Positions 1-9,679 of a stretch of DNA of 44,553 bases are shown here, in pieces (within the stretch, counting starts at the first letter, position 1; each line of letters starts with the position of its first letter). The stretch is from Gammaproteobacteria bacterium (lineage in GTDB: Bacteria; Pseudomonadota; Gammaproteobacteria; Ga0077554; Ga007554): the NCBI GenBank assembly GCA_020053945.1, contig JAGVME010000028.1:1-44553 (forward strand). The letters run 5' to 3'. The notes below the pieces were generated by a model, which was given only the letters and a program-made list of their open reading frames with translations, did no database searches and was not told where the DNA came from. Both the position numbers and the translations under genes were made by a program.

Positions 1-10
1 CTTCCGATCT
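1..10. other. Residual Illumina adapter sequence at contig edge
   Basis: CTTCCGATCT is the 3' end of the standard Illumina adapter (reverse complement AGATCGGAAG); it breaks the rimO reading after DADL. Confidence 0.85.
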
Positions 11-145
11 GAGATCAGCATCCTGGTAAGTGGATGACGCTTCGTATCCTTCAGCGCGTAGTTGCGTGAGAATCTGTTCAGAGTCGACCAATGCTTTAGG
101 GCAGCCGAGGCTGATGAAGCCAACTTTAGGTGCGGATTGCGTCAT
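11..145 (-). CDS. rimO: Ribosomal protein S12 methylthiotransferase RimO, N-terminal fragment (truncated at contig edge)
   Basis: Reverse complement from ATG at 145 reads [45 protein letters not shown], the typical RimO N-terminus including the SLGCPKxLVDSE motif. Not in the supplied ORF list. Confidence 0.88.
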
Positions 146-216
146 GGAAAGTCCTGGATGCGGGGTAAAATTAACACGCTATTGTAGCGTAATTTGTAGA
201 GGACGGAGCGGGTTGG

Positions 217-1542
217 TTAGCTATTGATGCTTTGGGCGCTTTCCACCGTATCTATTTCGAGGCGGTTGCGTCCCAGGTTTTTGGCGCGGTACAGCGCCGC
301 GTCAGCGCGTTCGATTAATGAAGTAAAGGTTTCTCCGGCGCTATACAAAGCCATCCCCGCCGAGAATGTGGGCATGGGCAGTGCCGTGCCATTATGCAAA
401 TAATGGCTTTCGGTAATACGTTTTTGGATTTTCTTCAAGGCGTACATTACCCCTTGGATATCCGTGTTGGGCAATAGAACGGCAAATTCTTCGCCCCCAT
501 AACGCGCCACCATGTCATGGTGGCGGAAAGTGGATAATATGTTTGTCGCAAAGCAGCGCAATACTTCATCACCTGTAGGGTGCCCGTATTGGTCATTCAC
601 CGCCTTGAATTCATCCAGATCCAATAATGCCAAGGTTAAAGGGCTGCCATAACGCTGTACGCGCCCCACTTCATCTTCGAGGCGGCGCATAAAAGCGCGT
701 CGGTTGGGCAAGCCCGTCAGGTCATCGGTGAGGCTTAGCAGGTGTACCCGCGTCAATTCTTCATTTAGTTGCTGGGTGTCGGTTTTCACGGCCTGCAAAT
801 GGGTATGCGTGCTTTCAAGCCTGATGGCCAGTTGGCGATTGGATTCCAACAATCCTTGCGTGGCTTTAACGAGCGCGAGCCGGGCAGCGTCCATATTTTT
901 CATTTTTTCGGCGCGGTAGAGCCGACCCAGCTCAATTTCCAAGTGCATCCTGAACTCTTCGCTCTGGCGTATGGCTTGAGTTATCTCTTCATCAAGCGTC
1001 TCTTGGATGCCCTGCATGTTTTTGCGTTTTTCATCGAGGTGTTGGCGATATGCCAGGTCAACGCGGTGATCCACGTGCGGTGGGGTGTTTTCGTGCGCTG
1101 TATCGTGTGCGCTGGCTTGGGGAAGAGGCAGGGGAGGCGCGCCAAAAATCTCCAATAAGGGCGCCAGCGCGCCCTCTAGAAGGGTATTTCCCCCCGCCCC
1201 GGTTTGGCTAAAGTCATGACCTTGAAGTTCGATGTAACGGCGCAAGCCGCTAATTTCAGCGGCGGAGAGGGGTGGCGTCAAGCGCAATTGGATGAGTTTG
1301 AGATGGGTGCGCAACGCAGAATGCGGGGGAAGCTGCCGCTCATAAGCATGTAACATCACACCGAGCAAGCGAATATAGGCCTGCTCAATATCACTGTGTA
1401 AGGTGTCGCCATCGGCGAGGATGTGCGTGACATGCTGATGGATAATTGTGCCGGTTTCAGTCTGCTTGAGGCTTTCCAGCAGACGAAGCACTTTGAGTGA
1501 GACGCTACATTCGGATGAGGCTTGTTTTGATTCCGCTACCAT
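217..1542 (-). CDS. Diguanylate cyclase (GGDEF domain) with N-terminal helical region
   Basis: C-terminal LTGLPNRRAF...RYGGEEFAVLLP: intact GGEEF active site. Confidence 0.92.
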   Translation of the reverse strand: MVAESKQASSECSVSLKVLRLLESLKQTETGTIIHQHVTHILADGDTLHSDIEQAYIRLLGVMLHAYERQLPPHSALRTHLKLIQLRLTPPLSAAEISGLRRYIELQGHDFSQTGAGGNTLLEGALAPLLEIFGAPPLPLPQASAHDTAHENTPPHVDHRVDLAYRQHLDEKRKNMQGIQETLDEEITQAIRQSEEFRMHLEIELGRLYRAEKMKNMDAARLALVKATQGLLESNRQLAIRLESTHTHLQAVKTDTQQLNEELTRVHLLSLTDDLTGLPNRRAFMRRLEDEVGRVQRYGSPLTLALLDLDEFKAVNDQYGHPTGDEVLRCFATNILSTFRHHDMVARYGGEEFAVLLPNTDIQGVMYALKKIQKRITESHYLHNGTALPMPTFSAGMALYSAGETFTSLIERADAALYRAKNLGRNRLEIDTVESAQSINS

Positions 1543-1716
1543 AATTATGCCGTAAGTACTTCTTCGGGTAGCGGGGTATATCGGCTACCTGTGTTGGTGT
1601 GTCCACCCTCCTTAGTCATGGAACTTTATTAAAAGTTGTAGAAAATTATAGCATGGGGAAGGGGTTTTGCCATGTTAAATTGGCTTTAAATTCGCAGCGC
1701 TTACCTTTTTGGTGTG

Positions 1717-1757
1717 GATTTTCCATCAGGCCGTTACTTGCGGGGGTATGGAAAATC
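1717..1757. repeat. Degenerate copy of palindromic repeat (10-bp arms GATTTTCCAT/ATGGAAAATC)
   Basis: Arms 1717-1726 and 1748-1757; right side ATGGAAAATCTGGATTTAAA closely matches ATGGAAAATCTGGGTTAAA at 9862-9880. Confidence 0.6.
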
Positions 1758-1911
1758 TGGATTTAAAGGGGAGGCAAAGTAATGATAGCATGATGCTTTT
1801 TCATGATTTTTTGAGGAGATTCGGCTATTTTAAGGCTGGTCAGTCCATGCATGTTGAGCTTGAATCGGTTATCCTATTGCCTTTCCTAATAAAGATTTAC
1901 AGGGTGGTGTG

Positions 1912-3180
1912 ATGTTTTCGCAAAAGATGACAATTGCCGGTTTTGATGACGAATTGTGGGCAGCCATGCAGGAAGAGGTGGTGCGTCAAGAGCAGCATAT
2001 TGAGCTGATCGCCTCCGAAAATTATGCCAGCCCGCGCGTGATGCAGGCGCAAGGTTCTGTTTTAACTAATAAATATGCTGAAGGCTATCCTGGCAAGCGT
2101 TATTATGGTGGGTGCGAGTATGTGGACAAGGCCGAGCAGTTGGCGATTGATCGCGTCAAACAGTTGTTTGGCGCTGATTATGCCAATGTGCAGCCGCACT
2201 CCGGGTCTCAGGCCAATGCCGCCGTGTACATGGCGTTGCTTAACCCTGGCGACACTATTCTGGGCATGAGCCTGGCGCACGGTGGGCATTTAACGCACGG
2301 CGCCAAGGTGAGTTTTTCGGGTAAGATTTATAACGCTGTGCAATACGGTGTAGACCCGGTGACAGGCTTGATTGACTACGCGCAAGTTGAGGCGCTGGCG
2401 CTGGAGCATAAACCGAAAATGGTAGTGGCCGGGTTCAGTGCCTATTCGCGGGTGGTGGACTGGCAGCGTTTTCGTGAGATTGCCGACAAGATCGGCGCGT
2501 ATCTGTTTGTGGACATGGCGCATGTAGCGGGTCTGGTGGCGGCGGGTGTGTATCCCAGCCCAGTGCAGATTGCGGATGTCACGACCTCGACCACGCACAA
2601 GACGTTGCGCGGGCCACGCGGCGGTATTATTTTGGCCAAGTCGAATCCCGAGATTGAGAAAAAGCTCAATTCGATGATCTTTCCCGGTATTCAGGGCGGC
2701 CCGCTGATGCATGTTATCGCGGCCAAGGCGGTGGCCTTCAAGGAGGCGCTGCAGCCCGAGTTCAAGATTTATCAGCAGCAAGTGGTGGTGAACGCGCGTG
2801 CTATGGCGCAGGTGTTGATGGAGCGGGGCTACAAAATATTTTCCGGCGGTACGGATAATCATTTGTTCCTGTTGGATCTGATCGACAAGAACCTTAGCGG
2901 TAAAGAGGCCGAGGAGGCATTGGGCGCGGCGTTTATTACCGTGAACAAGAACAGCGTGCCGAATGATCCACGCTCACCCTTTGTGACCAGCGGCATTCGC
3001 ATTGGCACGCCAGCGGTGACCACGCGCGGCTTTAAAGAGGCTGAGGTGCGTGCTCTGGCAGGTTGGATTTGCGATGTGCTCGATGCCATATTGGATAATG
3101 GGCGTGACACCGCCACGATTGAGCGCGTGAAGCGCCAGGTGCTGGAAATTTGTGGGCGGTTCCCGGTGTACGGTAAATAA
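1912..3180 (+). CDS. glyA: Serine hydroxymethyltransferase
   Basis: [16 protein letters not shown]...[23 protein letters not shown]...[15 protein letters not shown] (PLP lysine motif). Confidence 0.97.
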   Translation: MFSQKMTIAGFDDELWAAMQEEVVRQEQHIELIASENYASPRVMQAQGSVLTNKYAEGYPGKRYYGGCEYVDKAEQLAIDRVKQLFGADYANVQPHSGSQANAAVYMALLNPGDTILGMSLAHGGHLTHGAKVSFSGKIYNAVQYGVDPVTGLIDYAQVEALALEHKPKMVVAGFSAYSRVVDWQRFREIADKIGAYLFVDMAHVAGLVAAGVYPSPVQIADVTTSTTHKTLRGPRGGIILAKSNPEIEKKLNSMIFPGIQGGPLMHVIAAKAVAFKEALQPEFKIYQQQVVVNARAMAQVLMERGYKIFSGGTDNHLFLLDLIDKNLSGKEAEEALGAAFITVNKNSVPNDPRSPFVTSGIRIGTPAVTTRGFKEAEVRALAGWICDVLDAILDNGRDTATIERVKRQVLEICGRFPVYGK

Positions 3181-3206
3181 GGCATGGTAAATAAGGCACG
3201 ATAAAT

Positions 3207-3692
3207 ATGCGTTGCCCCTTTTGCGGTGCTGAAGACACCAAAGTCATCGACTCGCGTCTGGCGAATGAGGGTGATGCGGTGCGTCGGCGCCGCGAATGTT
3301 TGACGTGCGCGGAGCGTTTTACCACCTTTGAAACCGCCGAACTGGTGATGCCGCGCATCGTGAAACGTGACGGCAGCCGTGTGCCGTTTGATGAAGATAA
3401 ATTGCGTTCGGGCATGTTGCGCGCGCTGGAAAAACGTCCAGTGCCTACTGAGCGGGTCGATGCGGCGATTAACCATATCAAGCACCGCCTGGCCACGGCG
3501 GGTGACCGCGAAGTGAAATCGCGGGGACTGGGGGAATGGGTGATGGACGAATTGCGCCAACTCGACCAAGTCGCCTATGTGCGCTTTGCCTCGGTATACC
3601 GCAGCTTTCAGGATGTGAATGCCTTCCGTGAGGAAATTGACCGGTTGGAGCAAGGTCAGGTGCCCACCATCCCCAGTGACAGCGCAAAATAA
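3207..3692 (+). CDS. nrdR: Transcriptional repressor NrdR (zinc ribbon, ATP-cone)
   Basis: [42 protein letters not shown], typical NrdR. Confidence 0.97.
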   Translation: MRCPFCGAEDTKVIDSRLANEGDAVRRRRECLTCAERFTTFETAELVMPRIVKRDGSRVPFDEDKLRSGMLRALEKRPVPTERVDAAINHIKHRLATAGDREVKSRGLGEWVMDELRQLDQVAYVRFASVYRSFQDVNAFREEIDRLEQGQVPTIPSDSAK

Positions 3693-3744
3693 CCGGATTT
3701 CTGCTTCCATTGCGACTGGCAGTATTTAAAGCGTATGTCCGGTA

Positions 3745-4863
3745 ATGTATAACGTGACCAGCCTCGATCATCAATACATGGCGCGCGCATTGCAACTTGC
3801 CGCGCAGGGTCTTTACACCACGCACCCTAATCCACGGGTGGGTTGCGTGATCGTGCGTGCCGGGGAAAATACTGGCGAGGTTGTCGGCGAAGGTTGGCAC
3901 GTGCGTGCGGGTGAGCCGCATGCCGAAGTGTACGCTTTGGCGCAGGCGGGTGCGCACGCACGGGGCGCGACGGCGTATGTAACGCTGGAGCCGTGTTGCC
4001 ATCAGGGCCGTACCGCGCCGTGTGTGGACGCCTTGATTGAGGCGGGTGTAAAGCGGGTGGTGGCGGCGATGATCGACCCTAATCTAAAGGTGGCGGGGCA
4101 AGGATTGGCGCGCTTGGCCGCCGCCGGCATCGTCACTGAAAGTGGTGTGTTGCAAGCGCAGGCTGAAGCATTGAATGCGGGATTCATGATGCGTATGCGC
4201 GAGCGTCGTCCCTATGTGCGCTGCAAATTGGCGATGAGCGTGGACGGCCGCACTGCGATGGCGAGTGGTGAGAGCAAATGGATTACGTCAGACGCTGCAC
4301 GTGAAGATGTGCAGCGTCTGCGTGCCAGCAGCGCTGCAATTTTAACGGGCATCGGCACGGCATTGGCCGATGATCCGGCGTTGACGGTGCGTATGGGAGG
4401 CGCCGCCCGGCAACCGTTACGGGTGGTGGTAGACAGCCGGTTGCGCCTGTCGCCCCAGGCGCGTTTGCTGAACGCGCCTGGCAGCGCGCTGATTGTTACC
4501 ACTGCGCAAGACCGTGCGCGGAGTGCCAGGTTGGTGCGTGAAAATGTGGCGGTCAGCGCGCTGCCTGCCGTGCAGGGCGGTGTTGATCTCACGGCATTGA
4601 TGCAGATGTTGGCCGTTGAGCATGAGATCAATGAAGTGTTGGTGGAAGCGGGGCCGACCTTGAATGGCGCGCTGCTGAATGCCGGTTTGATTGACGAAGT
4701 GATTATTTATATGGCGCCGCACTTGATGGGCGATGCCGCGCGTGGTTTGTTTAACTTGCCAGGATTGCAGCACATGAGCCAGCGTATTGCATTGGATATT
4801 CAGGACATCCGCGCGGTAGGGCAGGATTGGCGGATTACCGCGAAGATTGTGGGAAATAATTAG
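3745..4863 (+). CDS. ribD: Bifunctional diaminohydroxyphosphoribosylaminopyrimidine deaminase/5-amino-6-(5-phosphoribosylamino)uracil reductase
   Basis: HPNPRVGCVIV, HAEVYAL, TLEPCCHQGRTAPC deaminase motifs plus C-terminal reductase. Confidence 0.96.
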   Translation: MYNVTSLDHQYMARALQLAAQGLYTTHPNPRVGCVIVRAGENTGEVVGEGWHVRAGEPHAEVYALAQAGAHARGATAYVTLEPCCHQGRTAPCVDALIEAGVKRVVAAMIDPNLKVAGQGLARLAAAGIVTESGVLQAQAEALNAGFMMRMRERRPYVRCKLAMSVDGRTAMASGESKWITSDAAREDVQRLRASSAAILTGIGTALADDPALTVRMGGAARQPLRVVVDSRLRLSPQARLLNAPGSALIVTTAQDRARSARLVRENVAVSALPAVQGGVDLTALMQMLAVEHEINEVLVEAGPTLNGALLNAGLIDEVIIYMAPHLMGDAARGLFNLPGLQHMSQRIALDIQDIRAVGQDWRITAKIVGNN

Positions 4864-4866
4864 CGC

Positions 4867-5592
4867 GTGTTTACAGGCATTATACAATCCATCGGCAACA
4901 TCACTGCGCTTGAATCGCAGAGTGCCGACGCGCGCGTGCATATCGCCGCCGGTAAACTGGATTTTACGTATGCACACGTGGGTGACAGCATTGCGGTTAA
5001 TGGCGTCTGCCTGACCGCGACATCGTTCGCTGATGATGGTTTTTGGGTGGATGTGTCGGGTGAGACCCTGGCGCGTACTACCTTTGGCGAGATAGCCGTG
5101 GGCCGCAAGGTTAATCTGGAGCAATCCCTCACGCCCACCACGCGTTTGGGTGGGCACTTGGTGAGTGGGCATGTCGACGGCATCGGTACCGTGGTGAGTT
5201 GCTGGGACCAAGGCCGTTCGCTGCGCTTTGTGATCCAGGCGCCGCCCACGTTAGCCAAATACATTGCCGAAAAAGGATCGATTTGCGTGGATGGCGTGAG
5301 TTTGACTGTGAATAAAGTAAATGGCGCCTATTTTGACCTGAATATTGTGCCGCATACCTTGCAGGAAACCACGCTGGGTACATGGGTGGCGGGCAGCCGT
5401 GTGAATCTTGAAGTGGATATTCTGGCGCGTTATCTGGAACGCTTGCTATTAGGTGAGCGCGCCGCACATGGATGTTCAAGTGCAGCGCTAGGCAGGACGC
5501 TGGAAGCTGCTGCCGCGCAGCCCGCCACACCGTTGCAGGGTGCGGGTATCACACAGGGCTTTTTGGTGGAACATGGATTTATCAAAATTTAA
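4867..5592 (+). CDS. ribE: Riboflavin synthase alpha subunit (GTG-type start likely at 4867)
   Basis: MFTGIIQSIGNITALE...VNGVCLTAT...GHLVSGHVDGIG...SICVDGVSLTVN: duplicated lumazine-binding domains. Confidence 0.95.
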   Translation: MFTGIIQSIGNITALESQSADARVHIAAGKLDFTYAHVGDSIAVNGVCLTATSFADDGFWVDVSGETLARTTFGEIAVGRKVNLEQSLTPTTRLGGHLVSGHVDGIGTVVSCWDQGRSLRFVIQAPPTLAKYIAEKGSICVDGVSLTVNKVNGAYFDLNIVPHTLQETTLGTWVAGSRVNLEVDILARYLERLLLGERAAHGCSSAALGRTLEAAAAQPATPLQGAGITQGFLVEHGFIKI

Positions 5593-5597
5593 GCAAT

Positions 5598-6716
5598 ATG
5601 CCACTTAGCCCGATTCCCGAAATTCTTGAAGAGATTCGCCATGGCAGGATGGTCATCATTGTTGATGATGAAGACCGCGAAAACGAAGGTGACTTGTTAA
5701 TGGCGGCGCAATGCGTGCGCGCCGAAGATATCAATTTTATGGCGCGTTATGGACGTGGCCTGGTGTGCCTTACGCTCACGCGCGAACGCTGTGAACAATT
5801 GCGTTTACCGCTCATGGTCAGCAATACTAACGATAAGCACTTGACCAATTTTACGGTGTCTATCGAAGCGGCGAGCGGCGTTACCACGGGCATCTCGGCA
5901 GCGGATCGCGCGGTGACGGTGCAGGCGGCGGTTGCTGTGGACGCCAAACCTGAAGATGTCGTGCAGCCGGGCCATATTTTCCCGCTCATGGCGCAGCCGG
6001 GTGGGGTGCTGGCGCGCGCCGGCCATACCGAAGCGGGGTGTGATCTGGCGCGGCTGGCGGGCATGGCGCCGGCCAGCGTGATTGTGGAAATTCTGAATGA
6101 AGATGGCAGCATGGCGCGCCGCCCTGACCTGGAAAAGTTTGCGCAGCAGCATGGTTTGAAAATCGGCGCGATTGCGGATCTGATCCGTTATCGCCGTGAA
6201 AATGAAAAAACCGTGGAACGGGTTGCCGAGTGTGATTTTCCGTCAGAATACGGAAAATTCCGCCTCATTGCCTATCAAGATAGCATTGATGGTGGCCTGC
6301 ATCTGGCTATGGTGATGGGGAAAATAACGCCGGGGCAGCCGACGTTGGTGCGCGTGCATTTGCAGGATACCTTGTGTGATGTGCTGGGTTCGCAGCGTGA
6401 AGATTCTGGCTGGCCGCTGCGCGATACCCTGCGCCGTATTGCTGGGGCAGGCGCGGGCGTCGCCGTAGTGTTGCGTAAAGCCGAAGACACCGGCGATCTG
6501 GTGCGGCGCATCAGGGATTACCAATTGAAGGATAAAGGCATCAACCTGCCAAAACCGGCAGCGAATATTGATCTGCGCACCTACGGTGCAGGCGCGCAGA
6601 TTCTGGCCGATATAGGCGTAGGTAAGATGCGCGTGTTAGGCGCGCCGAAAAAAGTACATGGGCTGGCAGGGTTTGGCCTGGAAGTGGTCGAATACGTCAG
6701 CAATAAATCCGAGTGA
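5598..6716 (+). CDS. ribBA: 3,4-dihydroxy-2-butanone-4-phosphate synthase with degenerate GTP cyclohydrolase II-like C-terminal domain (RibBX-type)
   Basis: RibB motifs [11 protein letters not shown] and [13 protein letters not shown] intact; C-terminal RibA-like domain lacks the SRRCDCG zinc motif. Start at internal ATG 5598 ([32 protein letters not shown]). Confidence 0.92.
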   Translation: MPLSPIPEILEEIRHGRMVIIVDDEDRENEGDLLMAAQCVRAEDINFMARYGRGLVCLTLTRERCEQLRLPLMVSNTNDKHLTNFTVSIEAASGVTTGISAADRAVTVQAAVAVDAKPEDVVQPGHIFPLMAQPGGVLARAGHTEAGCDLARLAGMAPASVIVEILNEDGSMARRPDLEKFAQQHGLKIGAIADLIRYRRENEKTVERVAECDFPSEYGKFRLIAYQDSIDGGLHLAMVMGKITPGQPTLVRVHLQDTLCDVLGSQREDSGWPLRDTLRRIAGAGAGVAVVLRKAEDTGDLVRRIRDYQLKDKGINLPKPAANIDLRTYGAGAQILADIGVGKMRVLGAPKKVHGLAGFGLEVVEYVSNKSE

Positions 6717-7207
6717 GTAATATCAAAATGAGCGACATCAAAAAAATTGAAGGTGATTGTGTGGTGCGGGGCGCGCGTTTTGCCATTGTGGCGGGCCGCT
6801 TTAACAGCTTTATTGTTGACCATCTGGTGAGTGGCGCGGTGGATGCCTTGCTGCGCCATGGTGCCGCAGCGCAAGACATCAGCATCACCTATGCGCCCGG
6901 TGCGTATGAATTACCACTGGTGGCGCAACGCTTGGCCGCCAGTAAGCGCTACGATGCGATTATCGCCGTGGGCGCCGTGATCCGTGGCAGCACGCCGCAT
7001 TTTGATTATGTGGCAGGGGAATGCAGCAAAGGTTTGGCGCATGTTGCATTACACCATGATTTACCGGTCGCATTTGGCGTGCTCACGGTGGATACCATCG
7101 AGCAGGCCATTGAGCGTGCGGGCACCAAAGCGGGGAACAAGGGCGTTGACGCGGCCCTGTCGGCGATTGAAATGGTGAATCTGCTGCAACAGATTAGCAA
7201 GCCATGA
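6713..7207 (+). CDS. ribH: 6,7-dimethyl-8-ribityllumazine synthase
   Basis: [24 protein letters not shown]...VPGAYELP-like [27 protein letters not shown]. Confidence 0.96.
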   Translation: MSNIKMSDIKKIEGDCVVRGARFAIVAGRFNSFIVDHLVSGAVDALLRHGAAAQDISITYAPGAYELPLVAQRLAASKRYDAIIAVGAVIRGSTPHFDYVAGECSKGLAHVALHHDLPVAFGVLTVDTIEQAIERAGTKAGNKGVDAALSAIEMVNLLQQISKP

Positions 7208-7719
7208 GCTTGCCCCCCACAGAAAAAAATGATGGAAAAACTGTCTCTGCAACGCGCGCGCCAAACAGAACCAGTTTGAGCAAGGGTCGCAACCTGGCGC
7301 GCCGTTGCGCCGTGCAGGCGCTATATCAGTGGCATATCACCCAGCAAAATGTCGGCGATATTGATGCGCAGTTTGTCACGGAGCATGATGTCAAAAAAGT
7401 GGACATCGCTTATTTTCAGGAGCTCTTGCACCAAGTACCCGCGCATGTCACCGAGTTGGATGCGCACTATGCCAAGTTTCTTGATCGCCCCGTACACGAA
7501 CTTGATCCGGTGGAGTGCGCCATTCTCCGCATGAGTGTTTACGAACTCGCGTATCGTCTGGATATTCCGTATCGTGTGGTGATCAATGAAGGCGTCGATA
7601 TGGCCAAGGTGTTTGGTGCCGAGCAGAGCCACAAATATGTCAATGGCGTGCTGGATAAAGTGGCGCACAAGCTGCGTGCGGCTGAAATACAAATGCGATC
7701 CAGAAAACCCACGGAGTAG
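7204..7719 (+). CDS. nusB: Transcription antitermination factor NusB
   Basis: [15 protein letters not shown]...[17 protein letters not shown]...[29 protein letters not shown]. Confidence 0.94.
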   Translation: MSLPPTEKNDGKTVSATRAPNRTSLSKGRNLARRCAVQALYQWHITQQNVGDIDAQFVTEHDVKKVDIAYFQELLHQVPAHVTELDAHYAKFLDRPVHELDPVECAILRMSVYELAYRLDIPYRVVINEGVDMAKVFGAEQSHKYVNGVLDKVAHKLRAAEIQMRSRKPTE

Positions 7720-7753
7720 CGCCCTCCAGGAAGTTTTTGATATGTGATGTGCT

Positions 7754-7878
7754 GTCATTTCGAACGAAGAGAGAAATCCTGCTCATTATTAATAAGAACA
7801 AGCATTAAAGAATATTAACAATATAAAAGATTTCTCACTCTGTTCGAAACAAGGATTTCTCCCTACGGTCGAAATGAC
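7754..7878. repeat. Palindromic intergenic repeat (imperfect 25-bp terminal arms, GTCATTTCGA...TCGAAATGAC)
   Basis: Left arm GTCATTTCGAACGAAGAGAGAAATC (7754-7778) vs reverse complement of right arm GTCATTTCGACCGTAGGGAGAAATC (7854-7878): 22/25 identical; an internal third half-arm lies at about 7829-7850. Confidence 0.75.
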
Positions 7879-7907
7879 AAACCCTAAGGTTCACCGAAGA
7901 AAAAACC

Positions 7908-8891
7908 ATGCCGCTGTCAGAGTTTGATCTCATTCAACGTTACTTCACGCCCACAACACCGACCCGTGAGGATGTCATCCACGGCGTAGGTGATGATGGC
8001 GCGGTGTTGCATGTGCCGATTGGCATGGATCTGGTAGCGTCTGTCGATACGCTGGTGTCGGGCGTGCATTTTTTTGCGGATGTTGATCCCGCTGCGCTGG
8101 GTTACAAGGCCTTGGCCGTGAACCTCAGTGATATGGCCGCCATGGGTGCAGAGCCTGCCTGGGCCACGCTTGCATTAACTTTGCCGACGCTGGATGAAAC
8201 CTGGTTGGCAGCGTTCAGTCGCGGTTTTTTTGAGCTGGCAGAGCGTTATGGTGTGCAGTTGGTGGGCGGAGACACCTGTCGTGGCCCGCTCACCATATCG
8301 GTACAAATGCACGGCTTTATTCCCCAAGGCGCTGCGCTGCGTCGCTCCGGCGCCATGCCCGGCGATTTGATTTATGTAACAGGCGCTCTCGGCGATGCCG
8401 GTTTGGCGTTGCAAGCCTTGCAGCAGCATCAGGTATTGTCTGAGCCCCAGGCCCATTATCTGAAAGATCGTCTGGAGCGCCCCTCACCGCGCGTGTTTGA
8501 AGGCCTGGCATTGCGCGGCATTGCATCGGCCGCCATTGATATTTCCGACGGACTCGCCGCTGACCTGGGGCACATCCTCGCCGCCAGTGGGACAGGCGCC
8601 ACACTGGAAGTCGAGCGTTTGCCAGTGTCATCTGCCTTTGTTGCCGCCGTGCAGGAAACAGCGTTGAGCGCTGATCAGTATTGGCAATTACCGCTGTCTG
8701 CAGGTGATGATTATGAATTATGTTTTACCGTGCCCGCAGAAAAGCAGGCCAAAGTCGAACAGGTTTTTGCACGCTTTGGTTGCGGCGCAGCCCGCATCGG
8801 CGTCATCGAAATGCAACTCGGCTTGCGCTGCAAGCTTGCCAGCGGCGAGATGTTAAGGCCAGCCAGTAGTGGCTATCAACATTTCACATGA
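7908..8891 (+). CDS. thiL: Thiamine-monophosphate kinase
   Basis: MPLSEFDLIQRYF...VGDDGAVL...SVDTLVSGVHFF...GGDTCRGPLTISV. Confidence 0.95.
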   Translation: MPLSEFDLIQRYFTPTTPTREDVIHGVGDDGAVLHVPIGMDLVASVDTLVSGVHFFADVDPAALGYKALAVNLSDMAAMGAEPAWATLALTLPTLDETWLAAFSRGFFELAERYGVQLVGGDTCRGPLTISVQMHGFIPQGAALRRSGAMPGDLIYVTGALGDAGLALQALQQHQVLSEPQAHYLKDRLERPSPRVFEGLALRGIASAAIDISDGLAADLGHILAASGTGATLEVERLPVSSAFVAAVQETALSADQYWQLPLSAGDDYELCFTVPAEKQAKVEQVFARFGCGAARIGVIEMQLGLRCKLASGEMLRPASSGYQHFT

Positions 8892-9382
8892 CTAACCCCA
8901 TGAAAGGGCGCGCCAACACCCCTCCTAGCGTATGGCGTAACCCCATTCATTTTGCCGCGTTTGGATTTGGCGCGGGCGCCATCAAAATCGCGCCCGGTAC
9001 TTTCGGCACTGTAGCCGCCATTCCCCTTTATATACTCTTGCAAGACCTGCCGTTGTTGATGTATATATCCATCACTGCCGCGCTGTTCCTGTTGGGCATC
9101 TGGTTGTGCCAAATCACCACGCGTGACTTGGGCGTACATGACCATTCCGGCATCGTGTGGGATGAAATCGTCGGCTATCTCATCACCATGGCCGCCGCTC
9201 CCTCAGGCGGGCTGTGGATAGTGCTGGGTTTTGTCCTGTTCCGCTTATTTGATATATGGAAACCGTGGCCGATTAACCTGCTCGATCAACATGTCAAAGG
9301 TGGCTTTGGGGTGATGATTGATGATGTCATGGCGGGAATCTATGCGTGGCTGGTGATGCAGGGAATTTACCTGGGCCTGTAA
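8888..9382 (+). CDS. pgpA: Phosphatidylglycerophosphatase A
   Basis: FGFGAGAIKIAPGTFGTVAAIPLY...HDHSGIVWDEIVGYL; overlaps thiL stop. Confidence 0.95.
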   Translation: MTNPMKGRANTPPSVWRNPIHFAAFGFGAGAIKIAPGTFGTVAAIPLYILLQDLPLLMYISITAALFLLGIWLCQITTRDLGVHDHSGIVWDEIVGYLITMAAAPSGGLWIVLGFVLFRLFDIWKPWPINLLDQHVKGGFGVMIDDVMAGIYAWLVMQGIYLGL

Positions 9383-9447
9383 TACCGGAGTGTCCCAGAA
9401 AGTTTTGGAATAACGACAACTATTTTAAATCACGAGGAGAAAAAACC

Positions 9448-9549
9448 ATGGGTAAAGGTATGGACAGCAAAAAAGACAGCAAAAAGGCCCCGGCCAAGAG
9501 CATGAAAGAAAAGAAAGCCGCAAAGAAAGCCAAAAAAGATTCCAAGTAA
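9448..9549 (+). CDS. Small lysine-rich protein (33 aa, MGKGMDSKKDSKKAPAKSMKEKKAAKKAKKDSK)
   Basis: ATG at 9448 preceded by CACGAGGAGAAAAAACC (strong Shine-Dalgarno); not separated in the supplied ORF track, where it is the C-terminal part of a 67-aa ORF. Confidence 0.7.
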   Translation: MGKGMDSKKDSKKAPAKSMKEKKAAKKAKKDSK

Positions 9550-9649
9550 ATACAGTATTTCTGCGTTTCAAGCCAAGTGAAGGGATACCACATTCTTTCG
9601 CTGGCTGCTTTCACCCGCTGGAAAAACCCTCCGAGCACAATATAAATCC

Positions 9650-9679
9650 AAAAAAAACCCGGGGCAAGGATGCCCCGGG
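9650..9679 (-). terminator. Rho-independent terminator-like hairpin, functional orientation on minus strand
   Basis: CCCGGGGCA-AGGA-TGCCCCGGG (perfect 9-bp stem, 9658-9679); on the minus strand followed by eight T residues (A-run 9650-9657 on plus). Confidence 0.7.

Noticed and set aside
1709-1912. 67-aa ORF before glyA
   Set aside because: Overlaps the palindromic repeat, no recognisable domain, and glyA has its own start; likely spurious.
2290-2862. Long antisense ORFs (here opposite glyA; likewise 2859-3710, 4417-5211, 10892-11641, 16064-16504, 17412-17900, 30347-31141 and others)
   Set aside because: Shadow ORFs of high-GC codon usage opposite strongly supported genes; composition rich in His/Arg and no motifs.
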